Positions 35,100-44,116 of a DNA stretch of 64,000 nt are shown in pieces (positions within the stretch are counted from its first letter, which is position 1; each line of letters begins with the position of its first letter). The position numbers and the translations under genes were made by a program. The DNA is from Ruegeria faecimaris. GTDB taxonomy: Bacteria; Pseudomonadota; Alphaproteobacteria; Rhodobacterales; Rhodobacteraceae. A model generated the notes under the pieces. It saw only the letters and a list, made by a program, of their open reading frames with translations. It made no database searches and was not told the DNA's origin. The DNA lies in the NCBI RefSeq assembly GCF_900182615.1, contig NZ_FXTE01000001.1:248001-312000 (forward strand). Reading direction: 5' to 3'.

Positions 35100-36026
35100 A
35101 TGCAGGACGAAAACGGTATCTCGTTCTTCGGCGCCCTGTGGAATGGACTGATATGGTTCATTCAGAGCATTGCCGAAGCCTTCATTAATTTCGGATACGC
35201 CATCACGCATCCGCAACTCTGGCTGGACTGGTCGGACAAAGAAGCAGTCATGCGCTTTGTCTATTACGGCGGGTCGGTCGAGTTCTTCTTTGTGGTTTTC
35301 ACGCTGTTTCTGGTGTTGACGGCCATTGGTCTTTACTACCGCAATTTCATGTGGGCGATGGTGCGCGGGCTTGAAGGCTTTGCCAACACGACGGGGCGTT
35401 TCTTCGCCTGGGCAGGCCTTTTGATGGTGGTTCAGCAGATCATCATCGTGTTCATGCAGCGGGTCTTTACGCGCCCGGATATGTCCTTTGGGCTGGGTAT
35501 CCCGTTTCAGATGGATATCAGCTGGTTCGCGGAAGAGCTGAAACTGTATAACGCCATGGTCGTGTGCCTGTGCTGCACCTACACCTTTGTACAGGGCGGC
35601 CATGTCCGCGTTGACCTGATCTATGCCGGCATCAGCCACCGCGCCAAACGTGTGGTCGACATGTGTGGTGCCATACTGTTCATGATGCCGATGGCGGTGC
35701 TGACCTGGATGTATGGCTGGTACTTCATGTGGCGGCATCTGATCGTGCCGAAGCCCTCGGCCAGTGATACTTTGGACCGGCTGGTGGCCAAGTCCCGCGC
35801 GCTGCGCTGGAACGTGGAAACCATCGGGTTCAGCCCCAACGGATTCAACGGCTATTTCCTGTTCAAGATCCTACTGATCGCCTTCGCAGCGATGGTGTTC
35901 CTGCATGCGATTGCATTCCTGTACCGCTCGTATCTGGAATATGTGGAAGGCCCGGAAAGTGTTGGAAAATACCTCGACAAGGACAGCCTTGGCGAGGGTG
36001 AAGAAGCCTACGAAGGCGCGCATTAG
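35100..36026 (+). CDS. dctQ: TRAP transporter small membrane subunit, DctQ family
   Basis: This 308-aa membrane protein is longer than a usual DctQ (about 160-200 aa). The start at 35100 (MQDENGISFFGALWNGLIWF) gives several hydrophobic segments. The DctQ core (AGLLMVVQQIIIVFMQRVF..., VCLCCTYTFVQGGHVRVDLIYAGISHRAKRVVDMCGAILFMMP) shows the family signature VRVD. Extra segments at the N-terminus and a hydrophilic loop before the last helix explain the length. It partners DctM in the inner membrane. It lies 119 bp after dctP and 17 bp before dctM. Confidence 0.9.
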   Translation: MQDENGISFFGALWNGLIWFIQSIAEAFINFGYAITHPQLWLDWSDKEAVMRFVYYGGSVEFFFVVFTLFLVLTAIGLYYRNFMWAMVRGLEGFANTTGRFFAWAGLLMVVQQIIIVFMQRVFTRPDMSFGLGIPFQMDISWFAEELKLYNAMVVCLCCTYTFVQGGHVRVDLIYAGISHRAKRVVDMCGAILFMMPMAVLTWMYGWYFMWRHLIVPKPSASDTLDRLVAKSRALRWNVETIGFSPNGFNGYFLFKILLIAFAAMVFLHAIAFLYRSYLEYVEGPESVGKYLDKDSLGEGEEAYEGAH

Positions 36027-36043
36027 GGACGGAGAACCAGACA

Positions 36044-38398
36044 ATGCTATTCGGACTTGATGGCGTCGAGATAGGCCTCATTATCGTATTTTTCTGCCTC
36101 TTCGGAGGTATTCTATCCGGTTTTCCGGTGGCCTTCGCCATCGGCGGGGCAGGAGTGATCTCATTCGGCATCATCGCCGCATTGGACAGCGCAGGTTTGC
36201 TGATTCACCAGGCGATCGACACCGGCTCTGCGGCGTATCGGGATCTGGTCAGCACCGGGGTTAAACCCGATACCATATCAGTGTTCCGCTTCCCGGACTT
36301 ACCAAGGATTGCCGAGCCTGTTTTTGTCTCGGGCTGGGAAACCGCTCTGGACCGCAACGTGTCGTTCATCGTGAACCGCATGAACGAGCGTGTTCTGGCC
36401 GGTCAGTCTATCGAAACCCTTCTGGCGGTTTTGATGTTCGTGCTGATGGGCATCACGCTTGAACGGTCGAAGATCGCCAATGATCTGCTGACCACAATGG
36501 CGCGCGTCTTTGGACCGTTGCCGGGTGGTCTGGCCGTCTCGATTGTGGTCGTGGGGGCGTTTCTTGCGGCCTCAACCGGGATCGTGGGCGCGACCGTTGT
36601 AACCATGGGCTTGCTGGCGCTGCCAACCATGCTGCGCAACAACTATTCGCCTGAATTGGCGACGGGTGTCATTGCGGCTTCAGGTACGCTGGGGCAGATC
36701 ATCCCGCCCTCGATCGTGATTGTTCTGCTGGGAACGCTGGCCGGTGACTTGTATTCGACGGCTCAAGAGACCCGCGCGGTTGACGCAGGATGCACGGACG
36801 CACTGACCTATCTGGGTGAGCCCGCGGTCGTATCGGTTGGTACTTTGTTCCAGGCCGCCTTGCTGCCAGGGATCATGCTGGCGCTGCTATATGCGCTTTA
36901 TGCCTTTGGCTATGCGCTGCTCAACCCGCATAAGGCGCCTGCGGTGCCCATGACCGGCGGCAGCGGAGAGCCCATTACCCGTTCAGAAGGTTTCACCTGG
37001 TTGCTGGGTGCACCTGTCGCGTTGATCGTGGGTACGGTTCTGCTGGGCAATCTAGGGGTCATCGGCAGCCAGAACGTCTCGGTCTCGGCCTTCTCCGATA
37101 TCGGGCAGGGCGCATCGCTGCGGACCAACGTTTCCGAAACCTGCAAAGCCTCGATGATCGAGCTGCATGGTCAATCCGCTTGGGATCAGGCCGTGGCCGA
37201 GCAAACGGCCATTGATGACGCAGGTGGTGCCGCAGAATCAACTCGTCTGACCGAGGAAGAGCTTGCCACCGCGCAGCAGGAGAAGATTGCCAACGCCGCT
37301 CCGATTGGAACGGGTGTTGCGGTGATGGTTCTGTTGCTGGGTCTGACCATTGTGATGGGTCGGGGCATCGCGCCGTCTCGGTCGCCACAGCCGCTGATCC
37401 TTGGGGCCATTGGTCTGATCCTGATGTTGCTTGTCGATATTCTGTTCGTGTCGCCAACAACCTCGTCAGGGTTGACCTTTGTGATGCTGGCGTTGCCCTT
37501 TGCCTTGGCCATCTATGGCTGCAAAGAGGCTGCGGCGCGCTGTGCCACCAATGATCTGATCCGGGTGGTCTTTCCACCGCTGGTTCTGATCATCGCGGTG
37601 CTGGGGTCGATCCTGGGCGGGGTGACCAACCCGACCCCGGCGGCGGCACTGGGCGCGGGTGGTGCGATCATGCTGGCGGCCTATCGAAAGCTGCAAGATC
37701 AGGAGCGGTCTGGCAAGGTCATCATCTGGGCCACCTTCGCCGTGGTCATTGCCCTGTTGATGGGGGTCAATTTTGATCTGCGCATCAATCAGAGCAGCGC
37801 CTCGGCCGAAACCTGGATTGCCTTCATCATAGCCTATGCGGCCTATCTGTATGCCCTGTTCGGTTTGCTGTTCGGCTGCTGGGTTCTGTATTCCAGCGGC
37901 GTGCTGACCCCGGTGGTGCGGGAGACCGCCAAGGTGACCTCAATGGTGTTTACCATCTTGATCGGGTCTCAGTTGCTGAACCTTGTGGTGATCTCGTTTG
38001 GCGGTGAGCACTATATCCAGCAGTTCCTCAAGAGCTTTGACAATGAATTCACAGTCTTCCTGATCGTGATGCTGGTGCTGTTCTTCCTTGGGTTCGTACT
38101 GGATTTCCTGGAAATCATCTACATCGTGATCCCGATTGTAGGCCCGGTAATCTACGGCGGGTCTTTTGATCCGAAATGGGTGACGATCATGGTGGCGGTG
38201 AACCTGCAGACCTCGTTCCTGACACCACCTTTTGGATTTGCGCTGTTCTATCTGCGCGGGGTCGCGCCGAAAGAAGTGACCACCGGCCACATCTATCGTG
38301 GGATTGTACCGTTTGTGCTGATCCAGGTGGTCGGTATCGGAATCCTTTGGTTCTTCCCTGCGATTGTGACCATCGTGCCGGATCTGATCCCGAATTGA
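36044..38398 (+). CDS. dctM: TRAP transporter large membrane subunit, DctM family, extended
   Basis: This 784-aa permease is far longer than the common 425-450 aa. The DctM core is recognisable (GGILSGFPVAFAIGGAGVISF at the start; GITLERSKIANDLLTTMARVFGPLPGGLAVSIVVVGAFLAASTGIVGATVVTMGLLALP; ASGTLGQIIPPSIVIVLLG; NLQTSFLTPPFGFALFYLRGVAP near the end). Two insertions account for the size. One of about 70 residues follows the first helices (about 45-115); a larger one of about 250 residues lies in the centre (about 235-500) and has its own hydrophobic segments. It is the sodium-coupled channel subunit. A strong palindromic terminator follows. Confidence 0.92.
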   Translation: MLFGLDGVEIGLIIVFFCLFGGILSGFPVAFAIGGAGVISFGIIAALDSAGLLIHQAIDTGSAAYRDLVSTGVKPDTISVFRFPDLPRIAEPVFVSGWETALDRNVSFIVNRMNERVLAGQSIETLLAVLMFVLMGITLERSKIANDLLTTMARVFGPLPGGLAVSIVVVGAFLAASTGIVGATVVTMGLLALPTMLRNNYSPELATGVIAASGTLGQIIPPSIVIVLLGTLAGDLYSTAQETRAVDAGCTDALTYLGEPAVVSVGTLFQAALLPGIMLALLYALYAFGYALLNPHKAPAVPMTGGSGEPITRSEGFTWLLGAPVALIVGTVLLGNLGVIGSQNVSVSAFSDIGQGASLRTNVSETCKASMIELHGQSAWDQAVAEQTAIDDAGGAAESTRLTEEELATAQQEKIANAAPIGTGVAVMVLLLGLTIVMGRGIAPSRSPQPLILGAIGLILMLLVDILFVSPTTSSGLTFVMLALPFALAIYGCKEAAARCATNDLIRVVFPPLVLIIAVLGSILGGVTNPTPAAALGAGGAIMLAAYRKLQDQERSGKVIIWATFAVVIALLMGVNFDLRINQSSASAETWIAFIIAYAAYLYALFGLLFGCWVLYSSGVLTPVVRETAKVTSMVFTILIGSQLLNLVVISFGGEHYIQQFLKSFDNEFTVFLIVMLVLFFLGFVLDFLEIIYIVIPIVGPVIYGGSFDPKWVTIMVAVNLQTSFLTPPFGFALFYLRGVAPKEVTTGHIYRGIVPFVLIQVVGIGILWFFPAIVTIVPDLIPN

Positions 38399-38421
38399 TC
38401 AAAGATCATGTGTTCAAATGA

Positions 38422-38445
38422 AAAGGGGGCCAGCTGGCCCCCTTT
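38422..38445 (+). terminator. Terminator of the TRAP operon
   Basis: A perfect 24-bp palindrome, AAAGGGGGCCAG/CTGGCCCCCTTT, lies 23 bp beyond dctM and is followed by TGCTTTGTT. The GC-rich stem and T-rich tail fit an intrinsic terminator; the symmetry may let it work both ways. Confidence 0.88.
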
Positions 38446-38462
38446 GCTTTGTTGGTAGGTAA

Positions 38463-38526
38463 AAGGGGCCAGCCCCTTCTTGGCCTGTGGCCAATTCAGC
38501 CCCGAGGTATTTTGGGCCAGATGAAG
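38463..38526. repeat. Composite intergenic repeat, single copy
   Basis: Two hairpins, AAGGGGC-CA-GCCCCTT (38463-38478) and TTGGCC-TGT-GGCCAA (38480-38494), are followed by the 25-bp core (38502-38526, CCGAGGTATTTTGGG to CCAGATGAAG, one base different from the 6.9-kb copy). It sits between convergent dctM and the VOC gene, 7 bp from the latter's stop. Confidence 0.8.
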
Positions 38527-38533
38527 ATGAGGA

Positions 38534-38923
38534 TCAGGTGAATTGGATCAGATCCCAGCGGTTGCCGAATGGGTCCTGCCAGACCGCTACGGTCCCATAA
38601 GGTTCATGGCGCGGGGCTTCTTCGAAATGGACGCCTTTGGCCAGCATGGCCTTATAGTCGCGGTCGAAATTGTCTGTTTCCAGAAAGAAGCCGACCCGAC
38701 CACCTGTCTGGTTGCCGATTGCGGTTCTTTGATCTGCATCGGCGGCCCTGGCGAGTAGAAGTGAGCCCCCGGTGGATCCGGGTGGGCTTACGCGGACCCA
38801 TCTTTTTCCAGCGCCCAAGTCGATGTCCTGCGTCAGGGAAAAGCTGAGTGTATGCGTGAAAAAGGCGATGGCATCATCGTAATCCGGCACGACAAGCGTA
38901 ACGGCGTGGAGGCTTTGTCGCAT
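38534..38923 (-). CDS. VOC (glyoxalase/bleomycin resistance) superfamily protein
   Basis: This 129-aa protein has the paired beta-alpha-beta-beta-beta modules of the VOC fold: QSLHAVTLVVPDYDDAIAFFTHTLSFSLTQDIDLG at the start and GGRVGFFLETDNFDRDYKAMLAKGVHFEEAP...GTVAVWQDPFGNRWDLIQ at the end. The latter carries the usual metal-binding glutamate/aspartate positions. The substrate is unknown. It lies downstream of bpt on the minus strand with a 6-bp gap and is probably in the same operon. Confidence 0.9.
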   Translation of the reverse strand: MRQSLHAVTLVVPDYDDAIAFFTHTLSFSLTQDIDLGAGKRWVRVSPPGSTGGSLLLARAADADQRTAIGNQTGGRVGFFLETDNFDRDYKAMLAKGVHFEEAPRHEPYGTVAVWQDPFGNRWDLIQFT

Positions 38924-38929
38924 CAGGTT

Positions 38930-39754
38930 TCAGCCTTTGGTCGGGTGACGATCAGGCAGTTGGATGCTGGCAACCTGTTCGGCGATGGGGGCGGTGGACA
39001 GCGGGTGGTGGCCGTCATGTGCAATGTCACAGGGATCCTTGACCCGTTTCCATTCGCCCTGACTGTACACTTCCAGCCCTGCAAAGCGGGATTTGTATCC
39101 CATTTTCGGGCTGCCAGGCACCCAGTAGCCAAGATAAATATAGGGCAGACCCGCCTCGCGTGCGATGTCGATGTGATCCAAAATCATGTACGTGCCCAGT
39201 GAATTCTGAGGCTGTTCCGGGCTATAGAATGAATAGACCATGCTCAGCCCGTCATCCAAGACATCGGTCAAACTGACTGCGATCAGATTGCCGGATTCCG
39301 GGTCTGAATATTCGACCACTCGGCTGCGTATGGGGGTCTCTTCGATCATGGCTGCAAATTCGAAGACGTCCATATCCGCCATGCCGCCATCCGCATGTCG
39401 GGTATCAAGATAGGTGCGGAAAAGGTCATACTGTTCGTCGGTAGCCCATGGGGAATTCGCCCGGCGTCGCAGATATGAGTTCCGCCTGACCGCGCGTTTC
39501 TGGCTTTTGCTGGGTTGAAAGGCCGAAACGTCAATCCGCGCGGACAAACACGCGGCGCAATCGGTGCAGGAAGGGCGGTATAGGACGTTCTGAGACCGTC
39601 GAAACCCTTGCTGGGAAAGGGAGTCATTCAGTTGATTTGCGCCCTCGCCCTGCAGCGCTGTGAACAGCTTACGCTCCATCTTGCCCTCAAGATAAGGGCA
39701 AGGCTGAGGGGCCGTAACGTAGAATTGCGGCGCGATTGGCAGCGTGTGTCGCAT
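38930..39754 (-). CDS. bpt: Aspartate/glutamate leucyltransferase (Bpt, arginyltransferase family)
   Basis: Bpt adds leucine from leucyl-tRNA to proteins with N-terminal Asp or Glu, marking them for ClpAP through the N-end rule. The 274-aa protein starts [25 protein letters not shown] at 39754. It shows the ATE family cysteines (CPYLEG and [12 protein letters not shown]), RRNSYLRRR, and the C-terminal [38 protein letters not shown]. Length fits the bacterial family. It heads a small minus-strand operon with the VOC gene. Confidence 0.93.
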   Translation of the reverse strand: MRHTLPIAPQFYVTAPQPCPYLEGKMERKLFTALQGEGANQLNDSLSQQGFRRSQNVLYRPSCTDCAACLSARIDVSAFQPSKSQKRAVRRNSYLRRRANSPWATDEQYDLFRTYLDTRHADGGMADMDVFEFAAMIEETPIRSRVVEYSDPESGNLIAVSLTDVLDDGLSMVYSFYSPEQPQNSLGTYMILDHIDIAREAGLPYIYLGYWVPGSPKMGYKSRFAGLEVYSQGEWKRVKDPCDIAHDGHHPLSTAPIAEQVASIQLPDRHPTKG

Positions 39755-39829
39755 GAATGTCCTATGGTTCCTGAAACGCGATGATAACAACCGTTCCCGG
39801 AGCCGCCAAGTGATTCACGCGACAGTCTT

Positions 39830-40270
39830 TTAAGCGCGACGGTTAATCATAACAGTTCCGAGAAGGGTGTCAGTCAGGCCCTGGCCGCGCGCGCCGGTCA
39901 GCATCATGATGACTGAAATGATTTGCAGCACCGGAAATGCCATGCTGACAAAATAACCGGCTGTGTGTGCGACCGCTTTACCTGTATCCATTCGTTCACC
40001 AAAAGCGTCGCGCAGTTCGACCCCCATGAAACGCATACCCAGAGTGGCCGAGCCGTTGGCGATTGTGACGACGCGATAGACAAAACTGACCACCGCATAA
40101 ATCAGGGCGAGTATCAGTACGCCTAGCCCGAGGGTCAGGACGATGGCGACGGTACAAAGCAGCGAAATAAAGGCGATATCGAACAGCCAGGCCAGGAACC
40201 GTTTGGTCGTGACGGACTGGTAAAACTCGGGCTGTCGGTTCGGGTCTGGCAAGGAGTGCATACGGGTCAT
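39830..40270 (-). CDS. RDD family membrane protein
   Basis: This 146-aa protein has three hydrophobic segments. The RDD pattern is present: TKRFLAWLFDIAFISLL (the second Arg of RxxxxxxD is relaxed), GSATLGMRFMGVELRDAFGERM, and GLTDTLLGTVMINR. RDD proteins are small membrane proteins, some acting as ion antiporters; the role here is unknown. The start at 40270 or the next ATG at 40261 are both possible. It lies 54 bp downstream of the DUF2852 gene. Confidence 0.85.
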   Translation of the reverse strand: MTRMHSLPDPNRQPEFYQSVTTKRFLAWLFDIAFISLLCTVAIVLTLGLGVLILALIYAVVSFVYRVVTIANGSATLGMRFMGVELRDAFGERMDTGKAVAHTAGYFVSMAFPVLQIISVIMMLTGARGQGLTDTLLGTVMINRRA

Positions 40271-40324
40271 TCCGGTAGATGTTTCAAATACCCTGTCCCG
40301 ATTGTCGGAACAGGGCAAGGTCGA

Positions 40325-40747
40325 TCAGGCGTTATCGCCGGTTTCATCGCTTTCGCGGTTCTCGCGGACGCGTTCATCCATGAACTGGTCGAATTCGGCC
40401 TTGTCTTTCGCTTCGCGCAGGCGATGCAGGAACGCTTCGAATTCCTGTTGCTCACGCTCCAGCCGAGCCAGAGTGTCGGACTTGTAGGCGTCGAATGCGC
40501 TGTTGCCCGAGGGTTTCATTGCGCTCATGTGGCTGTGCCAGGATTTGCGACGGCTGCAGGATTTGTTGAACATACGTTTGCTCCAGATCATGTAGGCCAG
40601 AAGGGCCAGGCCGACGGGCCAGAAAAAGATAAAGCCAAGGACCATGGCAGCGATCCAGGCCCCTTTGCCTTTATCGTCAAGCCAGGCTTCTGCGCGGCTG
40701 AGCCATCCCGGGTTTTCAGGGACGGCGTGTTCGGTCAATGCGGTCAT
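40325..40747 (-). CDS. DUF2852 domain-containing protein
   Basis: This 140-aa protein has one hydrophobic segment (about residues 28-50, WIAAMVLGFIFFWPVGLALLAYMIWSKR) and then a basic, helical cytoplasmic tail (LARLEREQQEFEAFLHRLREAKDKAEFDQFM) that probably forms a coiled coil. This layout is the alphaproteobacterial DUF2852 family, function unknown. The start at 40747 follows GGAGAGCACCA on the minus strand. The inverted 22-bp sites at 40766-40842 lie directly upstream. Confidence 0.88.
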   Translation of the reverse strand: MTALTEHAVPENPGWLSRAEAWLDDKGKGAWIAAMVLGFIFFWPVGLALLAYMIWSKRMFNKSCSRRKSWHSHMSAMKPSGNSAFDAYKSDTLARLEREQQEFEAFLHRLREAKDKAEFDQFMDERVRENRESDETGDNA

Positions 40748-40765
40748 TGGTGCTCTCCGGGTTAG

Positions 40766-40842
40766 ATGTAAATTGCTTTCACATTGAATAGATGGGGGCA
40801 CCAAACCCAGTTACAAGAGGTCAATGTGAAAATGATTTACAT
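40766..40842. promoter_or_regulatory. Two near-identical inverted 22-bp sites between the DUF2852 gene and glnE
   Basis: The left site (40766-40787) and right site (40821-40842) are reverse complements at 19 of 22 positions, differing only in the central three bases. Read in one direction they share TCAATGTGAAA, three variable bases, then ATTTACAT. Each site is itself close to a dyad (AATGT...ACATT). Their centres are 55 bp apart. This looks like two operators for one dimeric regulator. The regulator is not known. The rest of the gap to glnE (41029) shows no gene I can support. Confidence 0.6.
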
Positions 40843-41029
40843 TTCTGAATTTCGGATGGTTGACCTGAAATCTGAACAAGCGCAATTTCAGTCTAACGCA
40901 CCACGGTTTCTTTCAAACATTGACTGGGTTGTCTGCTGCGGCGCTGTTTTGAGTTATGCGCCAGATTGTTGCAATGTCGGGTTAGAAATTTGGCCACAGA
41001 AATACTAAAACCACGTCTTCGGAGATGAA

Positions 41030-43819
41030 ATGACAGGACTTCTTGCCGTCAACCGTGTACCGCGCGCCTTTGATCCTTCACTTGGTTCCGAAGCGCGCGA
41101 AGCAGTGGGTGGCATTACACCTGAGCAGGGGGAACTGATCGCAGGGGCTGCGGGCTCCAGCCCCTATCTCAAAGGCCTGATTGATCTGGAAGCCGACTGG
41201 CTACCGCAAGCTTTGGCACAACCGGACGCGATACTTGCATCCATTATGGAAACCGCAAGGACCTTGCCTTCGGATCAACTCAGGCCGGGGCTGAGGCAGG
41301 CCAAGAGGCGTTTGGCGCTGTTGACCGCCCTGGCGGATCTGGCAGGGGCGTGGCCGTTGGAAAAAGTTACAGGGGCACTAACCGATTTCGGGGCCATGGT
41401 AGCTGATGTTGCCGCCAAGGCCGAGATTGCAACCTTGATCCGGCGAGGTAAATTGCCGGGGATGACCGAAGATGATGTCGCCTCTGCCGCGGGAATGATC
41501 ATATTGGCCATGGGCAAGATGGGTGCGCATGAGTTGAACTACAGCTCTGATATCGACCTGATCGTTTTGTTTGACGAAACGCGCTATGATCCGGACGATT
41601 TCTATGAAGCGCGGCAAGGGATGGTCCGGGCGACACGGAATTTCTGCGCCACACTCAGTGACAAGACAGCGGATGGATATGTATTTCGCACTGATCTAAG
41701 GCTGCGGCCTGACCCTGCGGTGACGCCAGTTTGTCTGGCTGCGGAAGCTGCCGAACGGTACTATGAAAGTCTGGGCCGCACTTGGGAGCGCGCCGCATAT
41801 ATCAAAGCGCGCCCCTGCGCTGGCGATATCGCTGCGGGGCAGCGTTTCCTGGATACGCTCCGCCCCTTCATCTGGCGAAGGCATCTGGACTTCGCCGCTA
41901 TTCAGGATGCCCATGACATGCGCTTGCGTATCCGCGAAAACAAAGGGACAGGCGGTGCGCTCACCATTCCGGGTCATGATATGAAACTAGGGCAAGGCGG
42001 GATACGCGAGATTGAATTCTTCACTCAGACCCGACAGTTGATTGCCGGAGGTCGCGATACGGACCTGCGCGTGCGTGGCACTGTACCGGGTTTGGCGGCT
42101 TTGGCCGGCAAAGGGTGGGTGCCCGAGGACGTGGCTGAAAAGCTTACCGATCACTACCGCGCGCATCGCGAAGTCGAACACCGCATTCAGATGATCCATG
42201 ATGCGCAGACCCATAAGATTCCGCAATCCTCGGACGGGATTGAGCGGATTGCATGCCTGATGGGGATTGATAGCGCCGATCTGACTGCGGATCTGAAACG
42301 GCGACTGACCGAGGTTCATGAGTTGACCGAAGGTTTTTTCGCCCCCGGCCCGACAGCCCGTGCACCTTTGCCAGAAGTTGAATTTGACGAAAGCATATTG
42401 GCGCGCTGGACGACCTACCCATCACTGCGTTCTCAGCGCGGGGCGCGGATTTTCGAACGGCTGAAACCCGAGCTGCTGACGCGTCTTGCCAAAACCGCCC
42501 AACCGGATGAGGCGCTGCTGGCACTGGACGGGTTCCTTCGCGGGTTGCCTGCGGGCGTGCAGCTGTTTTCTCTGTTCGAGGCCAACCCGCAGCTTATCGA
42601 CCTGCTTGTCGATATAGTAGGCACGTCGCATGCATTGGCCGCGCATTTGTCGCACAACGCCTCGGTCTTTGATGCGGTGATTGGCGGCAGCTTCTTTGAC
42701 GACTGGCCGGGCCAAGCCGTGCTCCAGGACGAACTGGAACAAGAGCTGTCGCAGGAACAAGACTACGAAAGCCAACTGGATCTGGCGCGGCGCTGGTGCA
42801 AGGAATGGCATTTCCGGATCGGCGTTCACCATCTGCGCGGGTTGATCGACGGCGTGCAGGCGGGGCAGCAATATGCCGAACTTGCAAGCGCGGTGATCGC
42901 TGCGATCCTGCCATGTGTTGTGGACCAGTTCACCAGCAAACACGGGCCCGCACCTGGTCGCGGTGCCGCTGTGTTGGGCATGGGATCCCTGGGGGCAGGG
43001 CGGATCAACTCGCAATCTGACCTTGATGTGATCGTGATCTACGACCCGCTGGATCAGGACATGTCCGAGGGCCCACGGCCTCTTGCCACGCGGACCTACT
43101 ATGCCCGGTTCACGCAGGCACTGATCACGGCGCTGTCGGCCCCAATGTCGCAGGGGCGACTTTATGAGGTCGACATGCGGCTGCGCCCCTCGGGCAATCA
43201 GGGGCCGGTGGCAACCAGTTGGGCCAGCTTCACGAACTATCAGCAGAATGAGGCCTGGGTGTGGGAACACCTTGCTCTGACGCGCGCAAATCCCGTCGCC
43301 GGTGAGCCCTCACTGGCCGACGATATCGAGGGCTTTCGATCACAGCTTGTCTCGCGCCCCCGCGATCAGGCGCAGGTTTTGCGCGAAGTTGCCGAAATGC
43401 GCGCGCGTCTGGCAGCCGCGAAAACCCCCGCCGGTATTTGGGATGCCAAGAATGGGGCCGGACGCATGATGGACATAGAGCTGATGGCCGAAACAGGCGC
43501 TTTACTGTCCGGTGTTGCAAAGCGCGATGTACATGCCGGGTTGGACGGTGCAGTCGCAGCCGCGCTTTTGGATGTCGCTCAGGCGCAAACGTTGAAGGAT
43601 TGCTACGATCTATGCTGGTCTGTGCAATGCGCAGCTCGACTGTTGTCAGGTAAGGTTATCGAGGCCGATAAAATCGGAGAGGGCGGTTCCGCCTTCCTGT
43701 GTCGGGCCACCGGGTATGAGCAGGTAGAACAGTTGCAGGCCGCGTTGCAGGAAAGCTACGATATCGCCGCCGAAATTATCGGCCGCGTGATTCAGGAGGA
43801 TAAAGATGCCGCGCAATGA
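41030..43819 (+). CDS. glnE: Glutamine synthetase adenylyltransferase/deadenylase
   Basis: GlnE adenylylates glutamine synthetase when nitrogen is plentiful and removes the AMP when it is scarce, under PII control. The 929-aa protein has two nucleotidyltransferase domains: MGKMGAHELNYSSDIDLIVLFD (about residues 160-185, deadenylase half) and LGMGSLGAGRINSQSDLDVIVIYD (about 645-670, adenylylase half). They are joined by the regulatory helical region. Each keeps the G-S...SDxDxI pattern. Length is typical. A small gene overlaps its end by 14 bp. Confidence 0.96.
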   Translation: MTGLLAVNRVPRAFDPSLGSEAREAVGGITPEQGELIAGAAGSSPYLKGLIDLEADWLPQALAQPDAILASIMETARTLPSDQLRPGLRQAKRRLALLTALADLAGAWPLEKVTGALTDFGAMVADVAAKAEIATLIRRGKLPGMTEDDVASAAGMIILAMGKMGAHELNYSSDIDLIVLFDETRYDPDDFYEARQGMVRATRNFCATLSDKTADGYVFRTDLRLRPDPAVTPVCLAAEAAERYYESLGRTWERAAYIKARPCAGDIAAGQRFLDTLRPFIWRRHLDFAAIQDAHDMRLRIRENKGTGGALTIPGHDMKLGQGGIREIEFFTQTRQLIAGGRDTDLRVRGTVPGLAALAGKGWVPEDVAEKLTDHYRAHREVEHRIQMIHDAQTHKIPQSSDGIERIACLMGIDSADLTADLKRRLTEVHELTEGFFAPGPTARAPLPEVEFDESILARWTTYPSLRSQRGARIFERLKPELLTRLAKTAQPDEALLALDGFLRGLPAGVQLFSLFEANPQLIDLLVDIVGTSHALAAHLSHNASVFDAVIGGSFFDDWPGQAVLQDELEQELSQEQDYESQLDLARRWCKEWHFRIGVHHLRGLIDGVQAGQQYAELASAVIAAILPCVVDQFTSKHGPAPGRGAAVLGMGSLGAGRINSQSDLDVIVIYDPLDQDMSEGPRPLATRTYYARFTQALITALSAPMSQGRLYEVDMRLRPSGNQGPVATSWASFTNYQQNEAWVWEHLALTRANPVAGEPSLADDIEGFRSQLVSRPRDQAQVLREVAEMRARLAAAKTPAGIWDAKNGAGRMMDIELMAETGALLSGVAKRDVHAGLDGAVAAALLDVAQAQTLKDCYDLCWSVQCAARLLSGKVIEADKIGEGGSAFLCRATGYEQVEQLQAALQESYDIAAEIIGRVIQEDKDAAQ

Positions 43820-44078
43820 CGATCCGAACGATCACAAAGGCCTGATCCGCGAGGCCTATCGCATCGATGGCATCACATTGCCCGAATGTCGCAGTATCTT
43901 TCTGGACTGGGCGTTAAGCCTTCCGGAGGGGCGTGATCAGAGGCAAGCCCTGTCTGACCTGCACGCCAGCTATGCCAAAGATGAGGTCGATCACCCAATG
44001 ACACAGGTGCTGACCGAAGGGTTGCAATCAGCTCAGGCGCCGAAACGGCGCGGTGGTTGGCGGTCTCGCAACCGCTAG
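43806..44078 (+). CDS. Small conserved-looking protein overlapping glnE
   Basis: This 90-aa soluble protein starts at 43806 behind AGGAGG, inside the last codons of glnE (14-bp overlap), so it is translated from the glnE message. The N-terminal half (GLIREAYRIDGITLPECRSIFLDWALSLPEG) looks like a compact helical domain; the C-terminus is basic. I do not recognise a family. Its position suggests a nitrogen-related role, but this is inference only. Confidence 0.75.
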   Translation: MPRNDDPNDHKGLIREAYRIDGITLPECRSIFLDWALSLPEGRDQRQALSDLHASYAKDEVDHPMTQVLTEGLQSAQAPKRRGGWRSRNR

Positions 44079-44116
44079 GGCTTTCCCCTCGGCGCGTTCG
44101 CGACTATGAGGTCGCC

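Noticed and set aside
40784-41008. 74-codon frame between the inverted sites and glnE
   Set aside because: No good ribosome-binding site, no recognisable sequence, and it runs through the right-hand operator-like site.
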